This document shows positions 30,801 to 45,800 of a stretch of DNA of 64,000 nt, one piece after another. The notes under the pieces are model-generated. The model was not told the DNA's origin. It did not search any database and saw only the letters and a program-made list of their open reading frames with translations. The stretch is from Planococcus citri (taxonomy: Eukaryota; Arthropoda; Insecta; Hemiptera; Pseudococcidae), in contig NC_088679.1 in NCBI RefSeq assembly GCF_950023065.1, forward strand, positions 76,074,001 to 76,138,000, written 5' to 3'. Position numbers and translations under genes: made by a program. Position 1 is the stretch's first letter. Every line of letters begins with the position of its first letter.

Positions 30801-33800
30801 GGCGGAATTGAGATAATGGGATCTTGAATTCTTCTGTCAAATGTCTCATCGTTTTAGAATTGAGCAGCTTTCGACGGTGGATAGCTCATGTTGTATCATG
30901 AAGTTGCTCTCATCCTTGAAATGAGCACATGGTACTGTACTCTTTGACTATACGATCAGTTTTTGGGTATTATTTCTGAGAGATCACAAAATAGAGATTA
31001 GTTTATCCTCCCTGCATGTATTTTTTTCACTTCATTGAGGAATATCGATGCAAAACAGTACGTCTGCCACAGAAGTCATGAAGAACATCTCGTATCAGTG
31101 AAAATCCACAACCCAGACTGGAATGGGTTTGCGGATGTAGATAATTTAATATTTTGAGCTTTAGTAGTACACTATGCTTACCTACTATACCTACTATACC
31201 TATTCATACGTGTACGGGTATAAATGAATAGACGTAATATTTTACGACTCTCAGTAAACACAACAATTTAATACGAACCGCCTCTTTTGGATTTTCACCG
31301 CGAATAGCAATATCAACATAGATGGACAAGGTGGTCACTGCGGGCATATAGAAGGCTGATCATATACATACTTACGTACGTGGAGAGAAACGCGATATGC
31401 AAAAGAATTACATCCCCGGTTCGCTTTTAATTATAACTCTTTATCGAGAAAGAGAGATGGTTCTAACGAAGTGTGCCCGAACGCGATTATTCGGACGGAC
31501 GATGAAGAGCGGCGAAATGATCTTAATGAGTAGCCGGGCGCGATACAAGCTAGACCGGAATACATTTATAATACCCATACGAATAAGAAGAGAATTAAAT
31601 GATTGGAGATGTCGAGCTGCTGTGAGGGGGAGAATGAGAAAACCTCGCATATTCGATCTACCAATCTATACATAAATAAATCATTATAGGTACTCGTATA
31701 TTGTCCGAAAGTGCGCGATGGGCATTGGGCAGTATGTGAGCAAATTATTGAAAAATTCATTAACGCTTGTGACCTACTTATTATAGTGAAATATATTTTA
31801 AACGGGAGTACACTATACTATACACAGTGTACTGTTTAGCCCACCTGTGTGTTTGGAATGCTGTATCCATTAACCCCATTAGTTTTAATCGGTAGTAAGT
31901 TCTTTCTATATACTATAATAACCTGTTATTCATCAACCGCTCAATCCTTCAATCGGCTTCTAGCGAACCTTGTACATATTTGCATAAACACTCCTTATCT
32001 AAGCAATAAACTCAATGTTACTCTATATTACGCGCCTTAGTACGTATAACTTGGGCTACCGGGTGTTCGTATGTACGTAGACGTACCTGTAGTTGCATTG
32101 TCCGGTCCGGTTGCCGATTGGGATTTTTTAAACTCTCTTCTTAGGTACTTACTTACGATGTGGGTATAATTACTATGTTTAATTTAAATGATCCAGTTTA
32201 TTAGTCCGACAATGTACATATTTAGGGATATTTTTTCAACGTATAGTATAATAAGGTCCTCTCTCTCTCTCTCGTCATCTGTACCATAGACGAAAAAATT
32301 ATCATAAAATAGGTTCGATTTAAGTATCGTGTGTTTTAATTTACTATACACGTTGATATGAGCTAGAGATACTCGTCGTACTTACTTACTTATGCTTATG
32401 ATGCATAATAATATAGTGCTAGGTTCGTATATATACAAGGTACAATATACGAGTATATGTGCACTAGGGTATATGGAAGGATGTAGTTATAAAGTAAATT
32501 AATGGATGTTATGAGACACCTTGTAGAAAGAGGTTGCTCCAATTTTTATTTTTATTGCAGCAGGTATCTCTATAGTAGTATAAGATTAAGTTACAGCAAT
32601 TTGCAATCAGTCTTTTTATTTACATTTGCATATTTATTATTTGCTAGGACGCGAAACTCGCGTCCGGCGTTGCTCTCTCGCTCTGTTTGCGCATTTTTAT
32701 ACCCACCACCGTCCACCATCCACTATCCGAGGAGTGCACCACCTCGTACGGTGTACGGTGTACTTCTATAGGTAAGTATACTTACCTGTTGAGGATAAAT
32801 ATACTTACAACAGCAGTGAACCTGCATTTAATGAAATATTTTAACGATATTTAAATTTAATGGGTGTTAACGCGTTTGAGAGAAGAGAAGTTATTGTAAG
32901 TGAATTAGATATATTGCCATCATAATGTTACGAAAGCTGGTCTCTCGAGTTATCGCGCTCACTCTCTCATTTTATGCAATTAAGTGTGTACGAGTACTTT
33001 GCTGTACGTACGTACGGTATCGCTGCAGAGGTCGAGAGTATCTTTTTCTTTTCTTTCATTTTTTTTTTACGTATGTACTATACGAACGAACCACGCGCCT
33101 ACAGATTACCGATCGTGTAGTACTTATTGTTGAACCTTTAATGATGGTGCTCTCCTCTTTGGTCTTTGATAATGATTTAGAGAACTGAGTCGACGATCAT
33201 AGACCGTTGGTGCATACATAGACCAATGTGCTGGGTAATTATTTACGCCAGACTGAGACCGTTGTTGATTTATTTTCAAAATTTCCGGAGTAGGTATTGA
33301 TGGGGCTAATTATGGTATCTGTTACGTTTGGATGATTGGTTCGAATTGCAAATTGATTTTATTGAAGGAAGCGATGAATTCGAGTTCAGAAAATAAGGTT
33401 GAAAAAAAGTCAATTTTTGCTGGAGACTCTAGATTGGTCTAAAAATGGTGGCAATCGATTTGGGAGATCGACTTTAGGAGGTTGGCGAAATTTCGAGCAA
33501 TTTCTTGTAAAAATTGACAATTTTGGATTTTTTTTTGAAAATTTCAGATTTTTCAATTTGTAAAAAAATACTTTTTTGAACTCGTACCGTCGGATTTTCG
33601 ATTCATATACCTAACCCTAATAGATTTGGAATACCGAACTTATGTATGATAGAATTGAGTTTTTAGCTGCCGAAGTTGACTGAAACATCTTCTGGAGCGA
33701 TTTGAAATTGCTTGAGAAGAGTCAACTTTTGCTGGAGGCTCCAGATTGGTTCAGAAATGGTGACAATCGATTTGAGGGGGGTTTGCTTCAGAAAGCAGGT

Positions 33801-36800
33801 AGAGTTTTGAACAATTTGTTGTAAAAATTGACGATTTTGAAATTTTTTATGTGTAAAAAAATATACTTTTCCACTCATCACTTTTGATTTTTGATTCACC
33901 CACCCTCGTCGATTTGGAATACCGAACTCATGATGGGATTAAATTTTCAGCTACTGAAATTGATTACAACGCCTTTTGGAGCGATTTGAAATTGTTGGAG
34001 ATAAGTTAACTTTTGCTAGAAGCTCCAGATCGCCTGGAAAATGGTGTGAATCGATGAGAGGAGGAGGGGTGGGGTGTCGACCTAAGTATACCAACCAAAT
34101 TTCAGATTTGTATCTTTATGTTCGCTCTTTTTGTAGAAAATTAATGAGTACTACACCGACAGGCCAATTTGGCCATTTTCAAAAATTCGCCAAAAATCTT
34201 GAAATCAACTTCGACAGCTGAAAATTTGGTTCTGAGATCTGGGTGGCATCAAAAAAGTGCAAATAATTGATAAAAATTTTGCACAGGTCAAATAAAAAAG
34301 TCGTAAAATTTATCAAAATTGAAAAATTGACTAAAAAGTGGGTAAATCGAATTCAGAAAATTTGGTAAAATTGACTTTTTAAGAAAGTTTTCTCAATTTA
34401 AATGTTTGCTTGTATCAATTTAAAAGACTATAAAGTTGAATTGAACAGAAAAATGATGTAAGTTGGATATAAAATTGACACGTGTAGCAAAATTTTGCTA
34501 AAAAAATCAGAAAATGATATAAAATTCTATAAAATTGAATTGAACGGAAAAATTATATTGGTACTTGAATAAGAATATTGTAACATTTCCAGGCATTAAA
34601 AAAGTTGAAATTTTAGGCAATTTTTCAAAAATTCCTCAATTTTGACAATTCTTTTTTTTCAATGAAAATACATGAATTTGAAATAATTTTGACAAAAAAC
34701 ATCTATTTATGGGCAATTGTTTCATTAAAAAAGAGATGGAAATTACTGCTGGGCAAACCTAGAACAACAAATTTTCAAAAAAAAAAAAAGTTTCAAAAAA
34801 CGTGTGATCAAAAACTTATAATGAGGAGAGGGTTACGTTTAAAAAATTTGCATCACTGCGTTCAAAATTTCTCATGGTTTTAGGAATGACATCTTTCGAT
34901 GGTTTTGCTTAATTCATGCGAAATATTTGAGAAAAAATTTTCAAAACACGAATTCACTCAAAAATAGTTGATTTGCACATTTTCAACCGCTCGTTAGAAC
35001 CTTTAAAGTGGTCTTGGATTTTGATGACAATGGCCTAGGTCAACGCAGAATCTCAAATATTATGTTGAGGTACGGGGTTATTTTTCCTGCTACAGGTTAA
35101 GTTGAGGTCAAAGCGAAAAAACCACGATTTTTAAAAAAATTCCCCCTCGAAGGCACATACGCGATATCTCCACTCTAGGGGCAACTCCGAAGCTAATATT
35201 TCTTATGAGTGAATTTCAACTTGAAGCGATGATCTCTACTGAATTTGGTCAGAATCCTTCGACATTTTTCTCATGTGATCCACCTTCGGGCATCAGCCTT
35301 TTTAGCTCTTGAAGTGAAAAATGATGGTGAAGATATTTTGGAATTTTTGAAAAAATGAAAAATTGTATTCGATGAATTATCATTGATAAGTAATTTATGA
35401 GATTGAAAACGCAATGAATTGTGCGAAAAAGATATTGGTATTTTCATCTGCTGTTCCCCTCCTAAATTTTGCTTTGAGGATCCATATGTCCTCTACAGAT
35501 GTACTTCCGCAGCTGACATTTTTTTCTGAGTAACTTTCAACCCAAAATGAAGGTCTCCACTGAATTTGGTCAAGATTCTGCAAAAAATTATTTTTTGCCA
35601 CTTCTGTAAAATCACTTTTTCTGATGATTCCCTCAAAGGTTCAAGTTGATCAACAATAATCTGTTGATCGAGCTAGAAACACGAAGGATCTACGAGTAGT
35701 CTGTTATCGTCTAAAACTGCTCTTCTAGCAACTATTATAATCTGTTTTCCAGCACAGATTGAGCTGCTTGCTGCCTTCTCGTTAGCCGATTACCTACACT
35801 TATAACCTCGGATCAGTACCAACGACCAAATTTGTACTTAATTTCGATTACACAACAGTCCATCGATTGGATAATAACACCACACAGTTCAGCTTATAAC
35901 AGAACTCATGAACGCACTCGTAGGTATCGGTGGCAAAGTGCATCAAACATCACTGTCAAATGTCTTTCATACGCGGACTCGTTCTTGAGAACACACCTCA
36001 CATATTCATATCTACTTTGTAATACATATTACATTCTTATAGTAGGTACCTACTCCATAGGACATATAGAGAGTGAGCTGATTATATGAAGAAAAAGAAA
36101 AAGAACAGACGGTAACCGCACATGAGCTTTTTAATATACCTACACCTCATCGCAACAATTATACTACATTACAATGCATTATTCAATTTCAAAACGAGTT
36201 AGGTACCTAAGTATATTTCTTATATATTTCGGTTTCGAGCTCTGATTATTAATGGTCGGTTGTGTTTTTAAGCGAAATTCATCTCTGTACTCGTAAATGT
36301 GGTCCGTGAAATGATCTTTTTTGTTTTCAATTTATTCATAATGTCAGAGAGTTGGCAAACGGTTGAGTAATTTTCGCAGTATAACTAATCTATACCAAGA
36401 GTTGAACACTGCTGGTCTATGGTCTGTAGAAATGGCGTTCAATTGACATGAATGGCGAATGGAATTAGGAGTTGAAATCGCAGTGTTTAATATGTAGCTA
36501 GAGAGCTACCTATACAAAAATTTTCCAAGTGATGAAACAATTATTTGGGTACTCTCGTTAAGTAATCACCTTCCATCCTATACAGGGTGTTCCTGAAATC
36601 GTCTGCCGAAATTATAAACTGTAGATTGTTCTCGAGGAGACGAACAAGAAACGTTATTATGACTGGTTGCCTATGTTGCGAATTAAAGGAGCCACGTGCT
36701 AGTAAAGCACTCATTCTTTAAAATCATCAAAAATGATAGTTAAATGTTTGAATCATTCAAATGATGCCCATAATTCATAGTAGGTACCCACTCAAGTGTG

Positions 36801-39800
36801 CGAACACAGAATGTTATTATCACAAACTGCCCACCTTCAAAATTGAATGGACAAACCTGATTCGAAATTTCCAAATTCCAAGTGTTTGCTCCTTCAATTT
36901 TGAAGATAGCCAAACTTGCTTTCAAGATTTTTGTTGAATTTTTGAAAAATCTGGAGCCTACAGCAGAAGTCGTTGGTTCGGTATTGAGATAACGAGTTCA
37001 AAAGTATCTACATATAAATATTTTTTACAAGTTGAAAAATCTCAAATTTTTCAAAAAATTCCAAACTCATCAATTTTTATAATTGTCTGATTCAGCGTGT
37101 CTTCCACCTCTGCAAATGTGTCACACTATCCTAATCCATCCAAGACAGAAACCTGTTCTCTCTACGTGCAAAACCGTGAAGCCAAGAGACAGCTCAACAT
37201 ACAATGGGGATACACTGCACTCAATTAAACCAACCACCCCAAATATCTAGGAGTGATCCTGAACAGATCGCTCACCTACCAGCAACACAGTGAAAAGACC
37301 AAAAAGAAAGAAGCAGCAAGAACAAACCTGATCCAAAAGCTGGTAGGCAGCAGATGGGGAGCTAAACCACAGGTTCTGCAAACATCAACGCTAGCACTGT
37401 GTTATTCAGTCACAGAATATGCATGCCCAGTATGGGGACAATTAGCACATGCTAAAGAAGTACAGTAAAAGCTCATTGTAACGCTCTTCAAGGACCTGGA
37501 AAAAGAGCGTTAATAAGCCAAAACACGTTATAAGCAAAAGTCTCATTTTAACACTGATGAGTGTAATACTGCAAATTCTAGTTTTAAAGCAATATATGGT
37601 AGATCAAAAGATCAAGCAAAAATTTATCACCTGTCAAAATTTCAAGTGACAAAGTGCGTTTTTTGATTTTTGGTGAATTTTTGAAAATCAAATTTAAGCC
37701 AAAAATGAGGGAAAAAATCAAAATTTTACCAAATTGACCAAGAAAGCTGAAATTTGGCATACACCCGATTTTCGACATGCCAAATCGATTGGAAACTGTT
37801 TCAAACCGTTTTGAGCAGTTCTGGAGCCTCCAGCAGATTTTTTAAACTTGAAATTCCCACAAATTTCACCAAAATGGAGTTAGAAAGCTGAAATTTATTC
37901 TGCAAACTAATTCCAATATGCTACGAAGTCAACTGCAGGGGGATTTCAAGTCGTTTTGGAGCATCCAGAGATTTTTTGAAAATTACTGGAGCCTCCAGTA
38001 GATTTTTGAAACTTTGAATTGTCACAAAATTTCATCAAGTAGAGATGGCAAGCTGAAATTTACTCTACACTCCAATTTTAACACCCTCTGAAGACGACTT
38101 CAGGTGGGTTCAAATCATTTTGGAGCCTCCAGCGACTTTTTGAAAATTACTGGAGCCTCCAGCAGATTTTTGTAACTTAAAATTAATTCTCGCAACGTTT
38201 TACCAAATGGAGTTGGCAAGCTGAAATTTACTTCGCAAACTAATTTCAATACGATATGAAGTCGACTACATAGTGGTTTTAAATGGTTTTGAAGCTTCCA
38301 GCTACTTCTTGGAAATTTCAATTTTCCAAAAAACACCATAATACCTCTCAAAAAGTGGCTGGAGGCTCCAAAACGACTTGAAATCCACCAGCAGACGACT
38401 TCGTAGCGTATTAAAATTAGTTTGCAGAATGAATTTTGACTTTCTATCTCCGTTTGATGAAATTTTTAGGAAATTTAAAGTTTCAAAAATGTACTGGAGG
38501 CTCCAGTAATTTTCAAAAAATCGCTGGATGCTCCAAAACGACTTGAAATTCCCCTGCAGTTGACTTCGTAGCGTATTGAAATTAGTTTGCCGAAAAAATT
38601 TCAGCTTTCCAACTCCATTTTGGTGAAATTGTGGGAATTTCGAGTTTCAAAAATCTGCTGGAGGCTCCAGAACTGCTCAAAACGGTTTGAAACAGTTTCC
38701 AATCGATTTGACATGTCGAAAATAGGGTGTATTCCAAATTTCAGCTTTCTTAGTCAATTTGGTAAAATTTTGATTTTTTCCCTCATTTTTGGCCTAAATT
38801 TGATTTTCAAAAATTCATCAAAAATCGAAAAACGCACTTTAGCACTTGAAATTTTGACAGGTGATGAATTTTTGCTTCATTTTTCGATCTACCTTTGTAC
38901 AGTTTGAAGAATTTTGTGCAAGTTCTATATTGGAACACAAAATCTGCGTTTTCGGCTGACCTGTCAATCAAAATGGCCGCCATTTTGTAAGTAGAGCCAC
39001 TTTTTTTTGAGTACAAGGGCTAGAAATCTTCCTTAGGACTCCCCCTTTAAGAAAAAAGTTGTCCCGAAGGATGGACGGGGGTGCAATTTATCCTTGAATG
39101 GGCTCCCCGACTAAAAATAATTCGGTTCGTGTTTTTTTGTGATTTTTTTTTAGTTTTTTTCCATGGCTAATCCGAAAATCCAAATCATCGAACGAAATCA
39201 AAATCGTTTTGATCATTTGACATAAAGTTGAAAAAAATCGTAATATTTCGGTTGATTTCGATTTTTGATTAGATACAATTGGACTAAATATCAAACTCTG
39301 CATAGGTTAGGTATGAACTTCGACTGTTTCGCAATTTTGATCCGATTAATAATTAATAAGTATACTTTAATGATGCTGGAATGGAAATGGACCTTCGATA
39401 AGTACATATTGCAGTGATTACAGCAGTCCTTTTCGCCTCCACTCGTTAAACCGCGTTGAAAGACTCATATCATTCGCATATCAAACATACTCTTTCGTTT
39501 ATTTTAATCAATCGGAACACCTTTGTAGTTGCAGGTACGAGTATATGCATATGTAAAATAAAAACTAGTAACCGCACCTGTATCCGTCCGTACGATTTTT
39601 GTGAAATCTCACCCGAACAATACGTGAGATCTACGGTAAAACCTACGTACCTATCTCATAACTATTTAAGCTTTCTGCTCTCTGGTATAGCTCCTACACA
39701 CATACATATACGAAAGAAGTTCGCAGCCATATTATCATCAATATATTGTAACTCATATCTATACTTACTATACGATAAAAGGCGAACTCAATTTCAGAAT

Positions 39801-42800
39801 TCATATAGACTATATATGAAATTTATTATTTATAGCATATCGTCGGATTATTTATATCATATCATATACGGAAGATCGTGGCTGGATTTAATTATCATCT
39901 ACATATTATAGCCTCTATATAGAGGAATAAATTGACCAAACGTGCTGCAGAGCTATCTCTATCAAGGCAGACACAACAGTACACAAAGTAAAACAATACC
40001 TACCAAAAAAAAAACTGTAATACACTATAGACGAAAAAATAAAAGACTCTCTCGAGAAGAAAATCTATTATCAATATTAATAAGGTGATAATAAAATAAT
40101 GACGGGATGAATAATCTCTTTCGTATGGGTGATTACAAGTAGTAGGAGGTGTCGCCGTCAAACAATAGAAGCCAGTGAAAAGAACGCCACAGAGATTCGC
40201 TGACTGTATATTAACTCTTCTAGGTGTTTTCTACACTCTTCTTCTTCTTCTGCAGCTCAGCTCATCAGTAGTGCGTATCTTTCTGTATACATACATTGAA
40301 GCGGAGCAGATGAAGAGAAGAGAGACAAAAAAAATTGTATGCTAGTCGACTTCGACACCGCCAGCATCCATCGCCACCATCATCACCAAGACCAACGACA
40401 ACAAAGAATTAAAACCTAATCGCCGACGCTGTTCTATTGTATTTCTTTGATTTTTTTGTCGTAATAAACAAAGGCGAAACGTTGATACTGATTCGGAAAA
40501 ATGGAAGCTTCGGCGCCAACGTTGTAGTAGAAGCCTAATAGACTTTATACAGCGTATCACGATTATGTATAACCCATTACTGCTGGCTGCTGCTGCGGTA
40601 GTCGGTGTTATGGTGCTCTTCTTACGTTGGTTCTTGTACTCTGTAGAGTACAATACCAGCGGCTCTGTAGAAAGCGCGAGTCTCTGGTAAACCAAATTAC
40701 TTATCGGCAGTTGGACGTCTCGGCGTGTGATTACGATCTACTTCTTTTTCGTGTATAATTACTATGTATAGCTTTCGCGTCGTCGTCGTCGTCGTCCATT
40801 GGACGCCGCAGCAGCAGCAGTATACGTAGTACAGTATTAGTATAGTGCCTAACAATGGTCGTCCTTTTTTTTTCTTATTTCGCTGCTATATAAAAGTCTA
40901 TCTACCTACACACGTATAGTAGATACACAAATGTATGTAACATGGGACAGGACAGGTTATATGCAGAGAGCTAAATCGTTACCTCGGGCTTATCAAACAC
41001 TATATACATTGTAGTGTGTATGATAATAACCGGCCATCTAGTCGCAATCCCTATGAATATATTGATTAATTTGTCTATGGGAATCGCAATCACGCGGACG
41101 ATATTGTCAAACTGGTATGACGCTGCAACTTTTACACCAAAGCAGCACTCGATACGCAACAAATCATCATGCAAATTTTATCCAATTTATAATAAAATTG
41201 TTATTCCAGTCGGTCGATGATTTATGTTAATGTATCGCCAATAAATCGCCAGCCATCTGGGTCAAATAAGTAACTATATGCGAATGGCAATCGAAATCGC
41301 AGATGAACATAGTATTTTCTTGATCCGATGTTGGAAATTTTTTTACAGCAATGTAACGTACTTTGATAACACCTTCGAAAAGAATGGCCATTGTTTGTAC
41401 AATGCTGCGAGTCGTATAATATAGAAAATACGTATAAGCTTTGGACGGGCTGGGCCAGCGTTAAACTGAGATCATTTCGAACCCACGCATTCCTCGTACC
41501 GTTTTGTCAATCTTACTCACTGCCAGCTACCAGTTTCCAATATGCGAACTTACAGGTTTAATTAGCTCGTTGTAACTGTACAGGGTGTTCGGGAAATCGT
41601 ATGCTAAAATTCAACTGTAGATATGGTACTCGAGGAGACGAACAAAAAAAGTTAGCATGACTAGTTGCCTATCTTGTGAATTGAAGGGGTCCCGTGCTTC
41701 GCTAAAAATGTCAATGTTTTATTGAACAATGGAAAGAAGCAGTCATTTTTAGTAATTTTTTCTGAAAAAATCAGAGTACGAGTCAAATCAGAAGATTTTT
41801 TCAAATGTTAATATTTTCAAAAGGTAGGAGGGGAAGGGGTCAAAATTTTTTGGAAATATAGTACGCAGTTTGATATTTTGTCCAATCGCATCCAATTAAA
41901 AACCAAAATTGACCGAAATATCACGAATTTTTTGAACTTTCAGCCAAATGATCAAATTTGAGCGATTGTAGCCAAATACAAAACACTGCAATTTTTTCAT
42001 TTTTGAACTCAAAACAGCACAAAATTGTATTTAAAATCTAATTGTGTTTGCATTCCTGTGATGGGGCGAAGTCTTGGGAAGGGAAGGGAAGGGAAGGGAA
42101 GGGAAGAGGGATGAATTAGCAATATGTGTTTGTGTTTTTTTTTTTTTGAAAAGATATTAACGCCATTGTTGGATTTTGAACCGATTGTAGAATTATTCGA
42201 AAATGACCTTGCGACCGGACTTATCAAAATTTGGAAGACGTTGAAATATTTTCATGAAAATGTATTACGATTATTTTTGATGAATTTCATAAGTTTAAAA
42301 TTGAGTTATGATTTTTGGGAGTTTTGAAAAAGTCTCACGGCATGTATTATGGGTCTGAGAAAATCAAGAATTTCAATTAAAACTTTTTAATAACAGTTTT
42401 GAAGAATTTTGAGCCCAAATAAGTTATATCCTCAGGAGAAAATCTTTCTACCAACATTTTTTTTTTTTTTGAGTGATTTCGAAGAATTTTGAGCTTGAAA
42501 TTGAGGGGTTTGGTTCCAAAACTCACACTTTCTAAAAAGGACTTTTTTCAGAAACCGCAAAATTCTGTGGCGCGGCAATGAGCGAGTGTTTTGAACTGGA
42601 AATGATTTTATTTTGTAGTATAGAGGTAGGTTCATCGTTTTAAGGTGATTCGAGCACGCGACATGCCGTGGTATAGTTTGCACAGATGATTGAAAATGGC
42701 AACTGTGAGTTTTGACTCCAACCTGACTTTTTTCGCGTTTTATAGTGCGAGTAGTGAACTTTTTTTCAAATTTTGGGTTAGTGAAGGTCATATCATGGTA

Positions 42801-45800
42801 TATTGAACACCAAAACATATTTGTTTCTACAAGAAACCACAACAATCTCTTAATGTTGAATTTTGCATTTTAAAAAAATCAAAAAATCAAAAAAAATGCA
42901 ATTTTTCAAATTTGAGAATTATGAAAGTTGAAATATGTTAAGTAGCTTCTTATTACACACGTTGACATACACATATCGTACAACACTCAAAAATCAAAAT
43001 TACGAAATCAATCAGGTCAAAAATATCATGAGTTTGTGCAAAACTCACAGTTGCCAGTGGCAAGTGTGACTTTTGACTCCAACTCCTCGCTTTGCACGGC
43101 GATTCTGAGCCGAACATAACGTTTATCGAGTTAGTGATACTGTAGGGTTATAGAGGGCGCTCTCCTCTATCCGAAACCGTATCAAACTCATTCTAGCTAT
43201 TTTTGCCAAGTGTGAGTTTTGGAACCAGACCCCTCAATTATTGGTCATGATTTTGGTGGTTTTTAGGAAAAGGTGTCGATCAAAAAAAAAAAAAAATCTC
43301 AAAACTTCTTTGGGCGTTTTTGAAGATTTTTGAACTCAAAAATGAGTCTCGATTTCTGAGATTTTTGAAAAAAGTGTCTTGCAACTTATCAAAATGGGTT
43401 TAAATTTCAGCAGAAAATCAAGAATTTCTATTAAAACTTTTTCACAACAGTTTTGAAGAGTTTTGAGCGCAAATAAATTACATCCTCGGGAGAAAATCTT
43501 TCTAGAAAAATTTTTTTTTTTGTAATTTCGAAGAATTTTGAGCCTAAAATTATTGGTCATGATTTTGAGGGTTTTTAAGAAAGGGTGTCGACCAAAAAAA
43601 AATTCTCGAAACTTCTTTGAGCGTTTTTGAAGAATTTTGAGCTCGAAAATGGGTCTCGATTTTGGAGATTTTTGAAAAAAGTGTCTTAAAACTTATCAAA
43701 ATGGATTAAAATTTTGGCAAAAATAGAAAATTTCCATCAGTTTTATTTATGAGCAGCTTTGAAGAATTTTAGCCCGAAATTGATCATGATTTTTGAGAGT
43801 ATTTTTAAAAAAAGTGTCTTATTGCAATCAATCAAAATGAGCTAAAATTTCGTTATAAAATCATAAATTTTCATCGCAACTCTTTTTGAGCAGTTTTGAA
43901 GAATTTTGAGTCCAAAACTTGGTCCTGATTTTTGATAAGTGTATTATGAAAAGGAAGGGCCATGCAACTTATCAATAAAACTGGTTAAAATTTCGACAAA
44001 AATCAAAATTTTCAATCAACATTTTTTTGAACAGTTTTAAGAAATCTTTTGTCCAAAATTGGTCGTTATTTTCGAGTTTTTTTCGAAAAAGGTATCATGC
44101 AACGTACGAGTATTAAAATCACCTAAAATTTCGTTAAAAAATCAAAAATTTTCATCATTATCTTTTTTGTTGAGCAGTTTTGAAGAATTTCAAGTTCAAA
44201 ATTCTGCTATAATTTTCTCCTAATTTTGAACTCAAAATTCTTCAAAAATGCTCAAAAAAAGTTATTATGGAAATTTTTGATTTTCTGACCAAAATAACTC
44301 ATTTTGATAATTTTCATAACGCTCAGCAATCCCAGCATTTCCAAAACCTCGAAAATCATGATCAAGTTTAGGCTGTAAATTCTTCAAAATTGTCAAAAGA
44401 AATTTTTATGGAAATTTTAACCCATTTTAATGAGTTGTGTGACTTTTTTTCGAAAACTCCTCGAAAATTATGGACAATTTTTAGCTCGAAAATCTTTTGA
44501 AATGCTCAGAAAATGTTTTGGTAGAAATTTAGGGTTTTTTGCCAAAATCTTGAGCAATTTTGACGAGTCTCTGAGCAAATTTTTCAAAAACCTCGAAAAT
44601 CGTGATCATTTTTGGCGTAATTATTCTTCAAAAATATTCTAAAGATGTTTTGATGAAAATTTTCCATTTCTTTTGAAATTTTAACTCGGGCATTTTTTTT
44701 TCAAAAAATTCAGAAATCGTGACAAGATCCAAATTTTGGCATCAAAATTTTTAAAAACTGCTCAAAAAACATTTTTATTGAAATATTTGAATTTTTAAAA
44801 AAATGGTACCCAACTCAATAAGTATTTGAATTTTTCAAAAAATTGGTACCAATATTTTTTAAATGAAAATTCTCAATTTTATTTGTTCCTTCATTTTTGA
44901 AGCCCATACTTGTTTTGGGTCAAATGGTCTTGAAAAATGGAATTGAAGTCTCAAGTCTTCAAAAACTCGGGAATTTTCTTTTTTTATACTCGTACCTATG
45001 GAAAACTCTGAATTAGTTTTGCTAAATTTTTCAACTGGATGCTCATTTTTTTTTTCAACCAAAGTATTTATTTCCTACGAGTAGATTATACGATTCAATA
45101 ATTAACTGGATATTTGTTTCCTGATCGTTGATAAATAATACCATAACCTTTAAACTACTCATTTTTCAAAAAAAAAAAAAATGACCAGTTTTGTTTGATT
45201 GAATTTGAAATATCAAATTACTTAGTTGCTTCCGTAATTAATCATCGATTTGAGCTCACATCTCACATTATCTCTAAACTCAAAGTTAGCATATCGTTTA
45301 ATGAGCCAGACATTTTCAAAATTTGAACGAACTCTGCCCTTCCCTTCCAATACCAGTTACCAATTCCTATAAGGTAAACATATTCCAGCTTGTAGACGTA
45401 CTAAAAAAAAACATTTCGAATTGATTTTCGAAAAGAAAATGGTACCTCGACCAAGAATATCGTTGAGTTGACCTTCGTCTATAGCGGAAGAAGTTCTGTA
45501 TACGTAGAGAAAAACGAGCTTCAGCATCGTAGTAGGTATAGGTACTCGTACAGAGCGTACTCGTATTATCGGGTATCTATTTTACTGTCAATTAGGGCGA
45601 AACTAGGTAACAGGACAATGGTACGTGCGTTTACCTTATTCTAAACGAATTATTTGAAACATATTAACCTCGGTTGCGTTTAAGGTCCAGTTTCGCCTCT
45701 CTTCATAGCACTTTACTTCTAATACGTATACCTATATAGGTACAGCTATTTTCTTTGGATGTAATTTCTCCATCTCTGCATTACTCGTAAGTCGTACGTA

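Noticed and set aside
37253..37468. 71-residue frame as a separate gene
   Set aside because: It is the downstream part of the reverse-transcriptase remnant, opens at GTG and is preceded in frame by a stop.
39456..39911. 151-residue frame
   Set aside because: The longest frame in its region, but with no domain, no splice-consistent neighbours and Ile/Tyr/Ser composition expected of AT-rich non-coding DNA.
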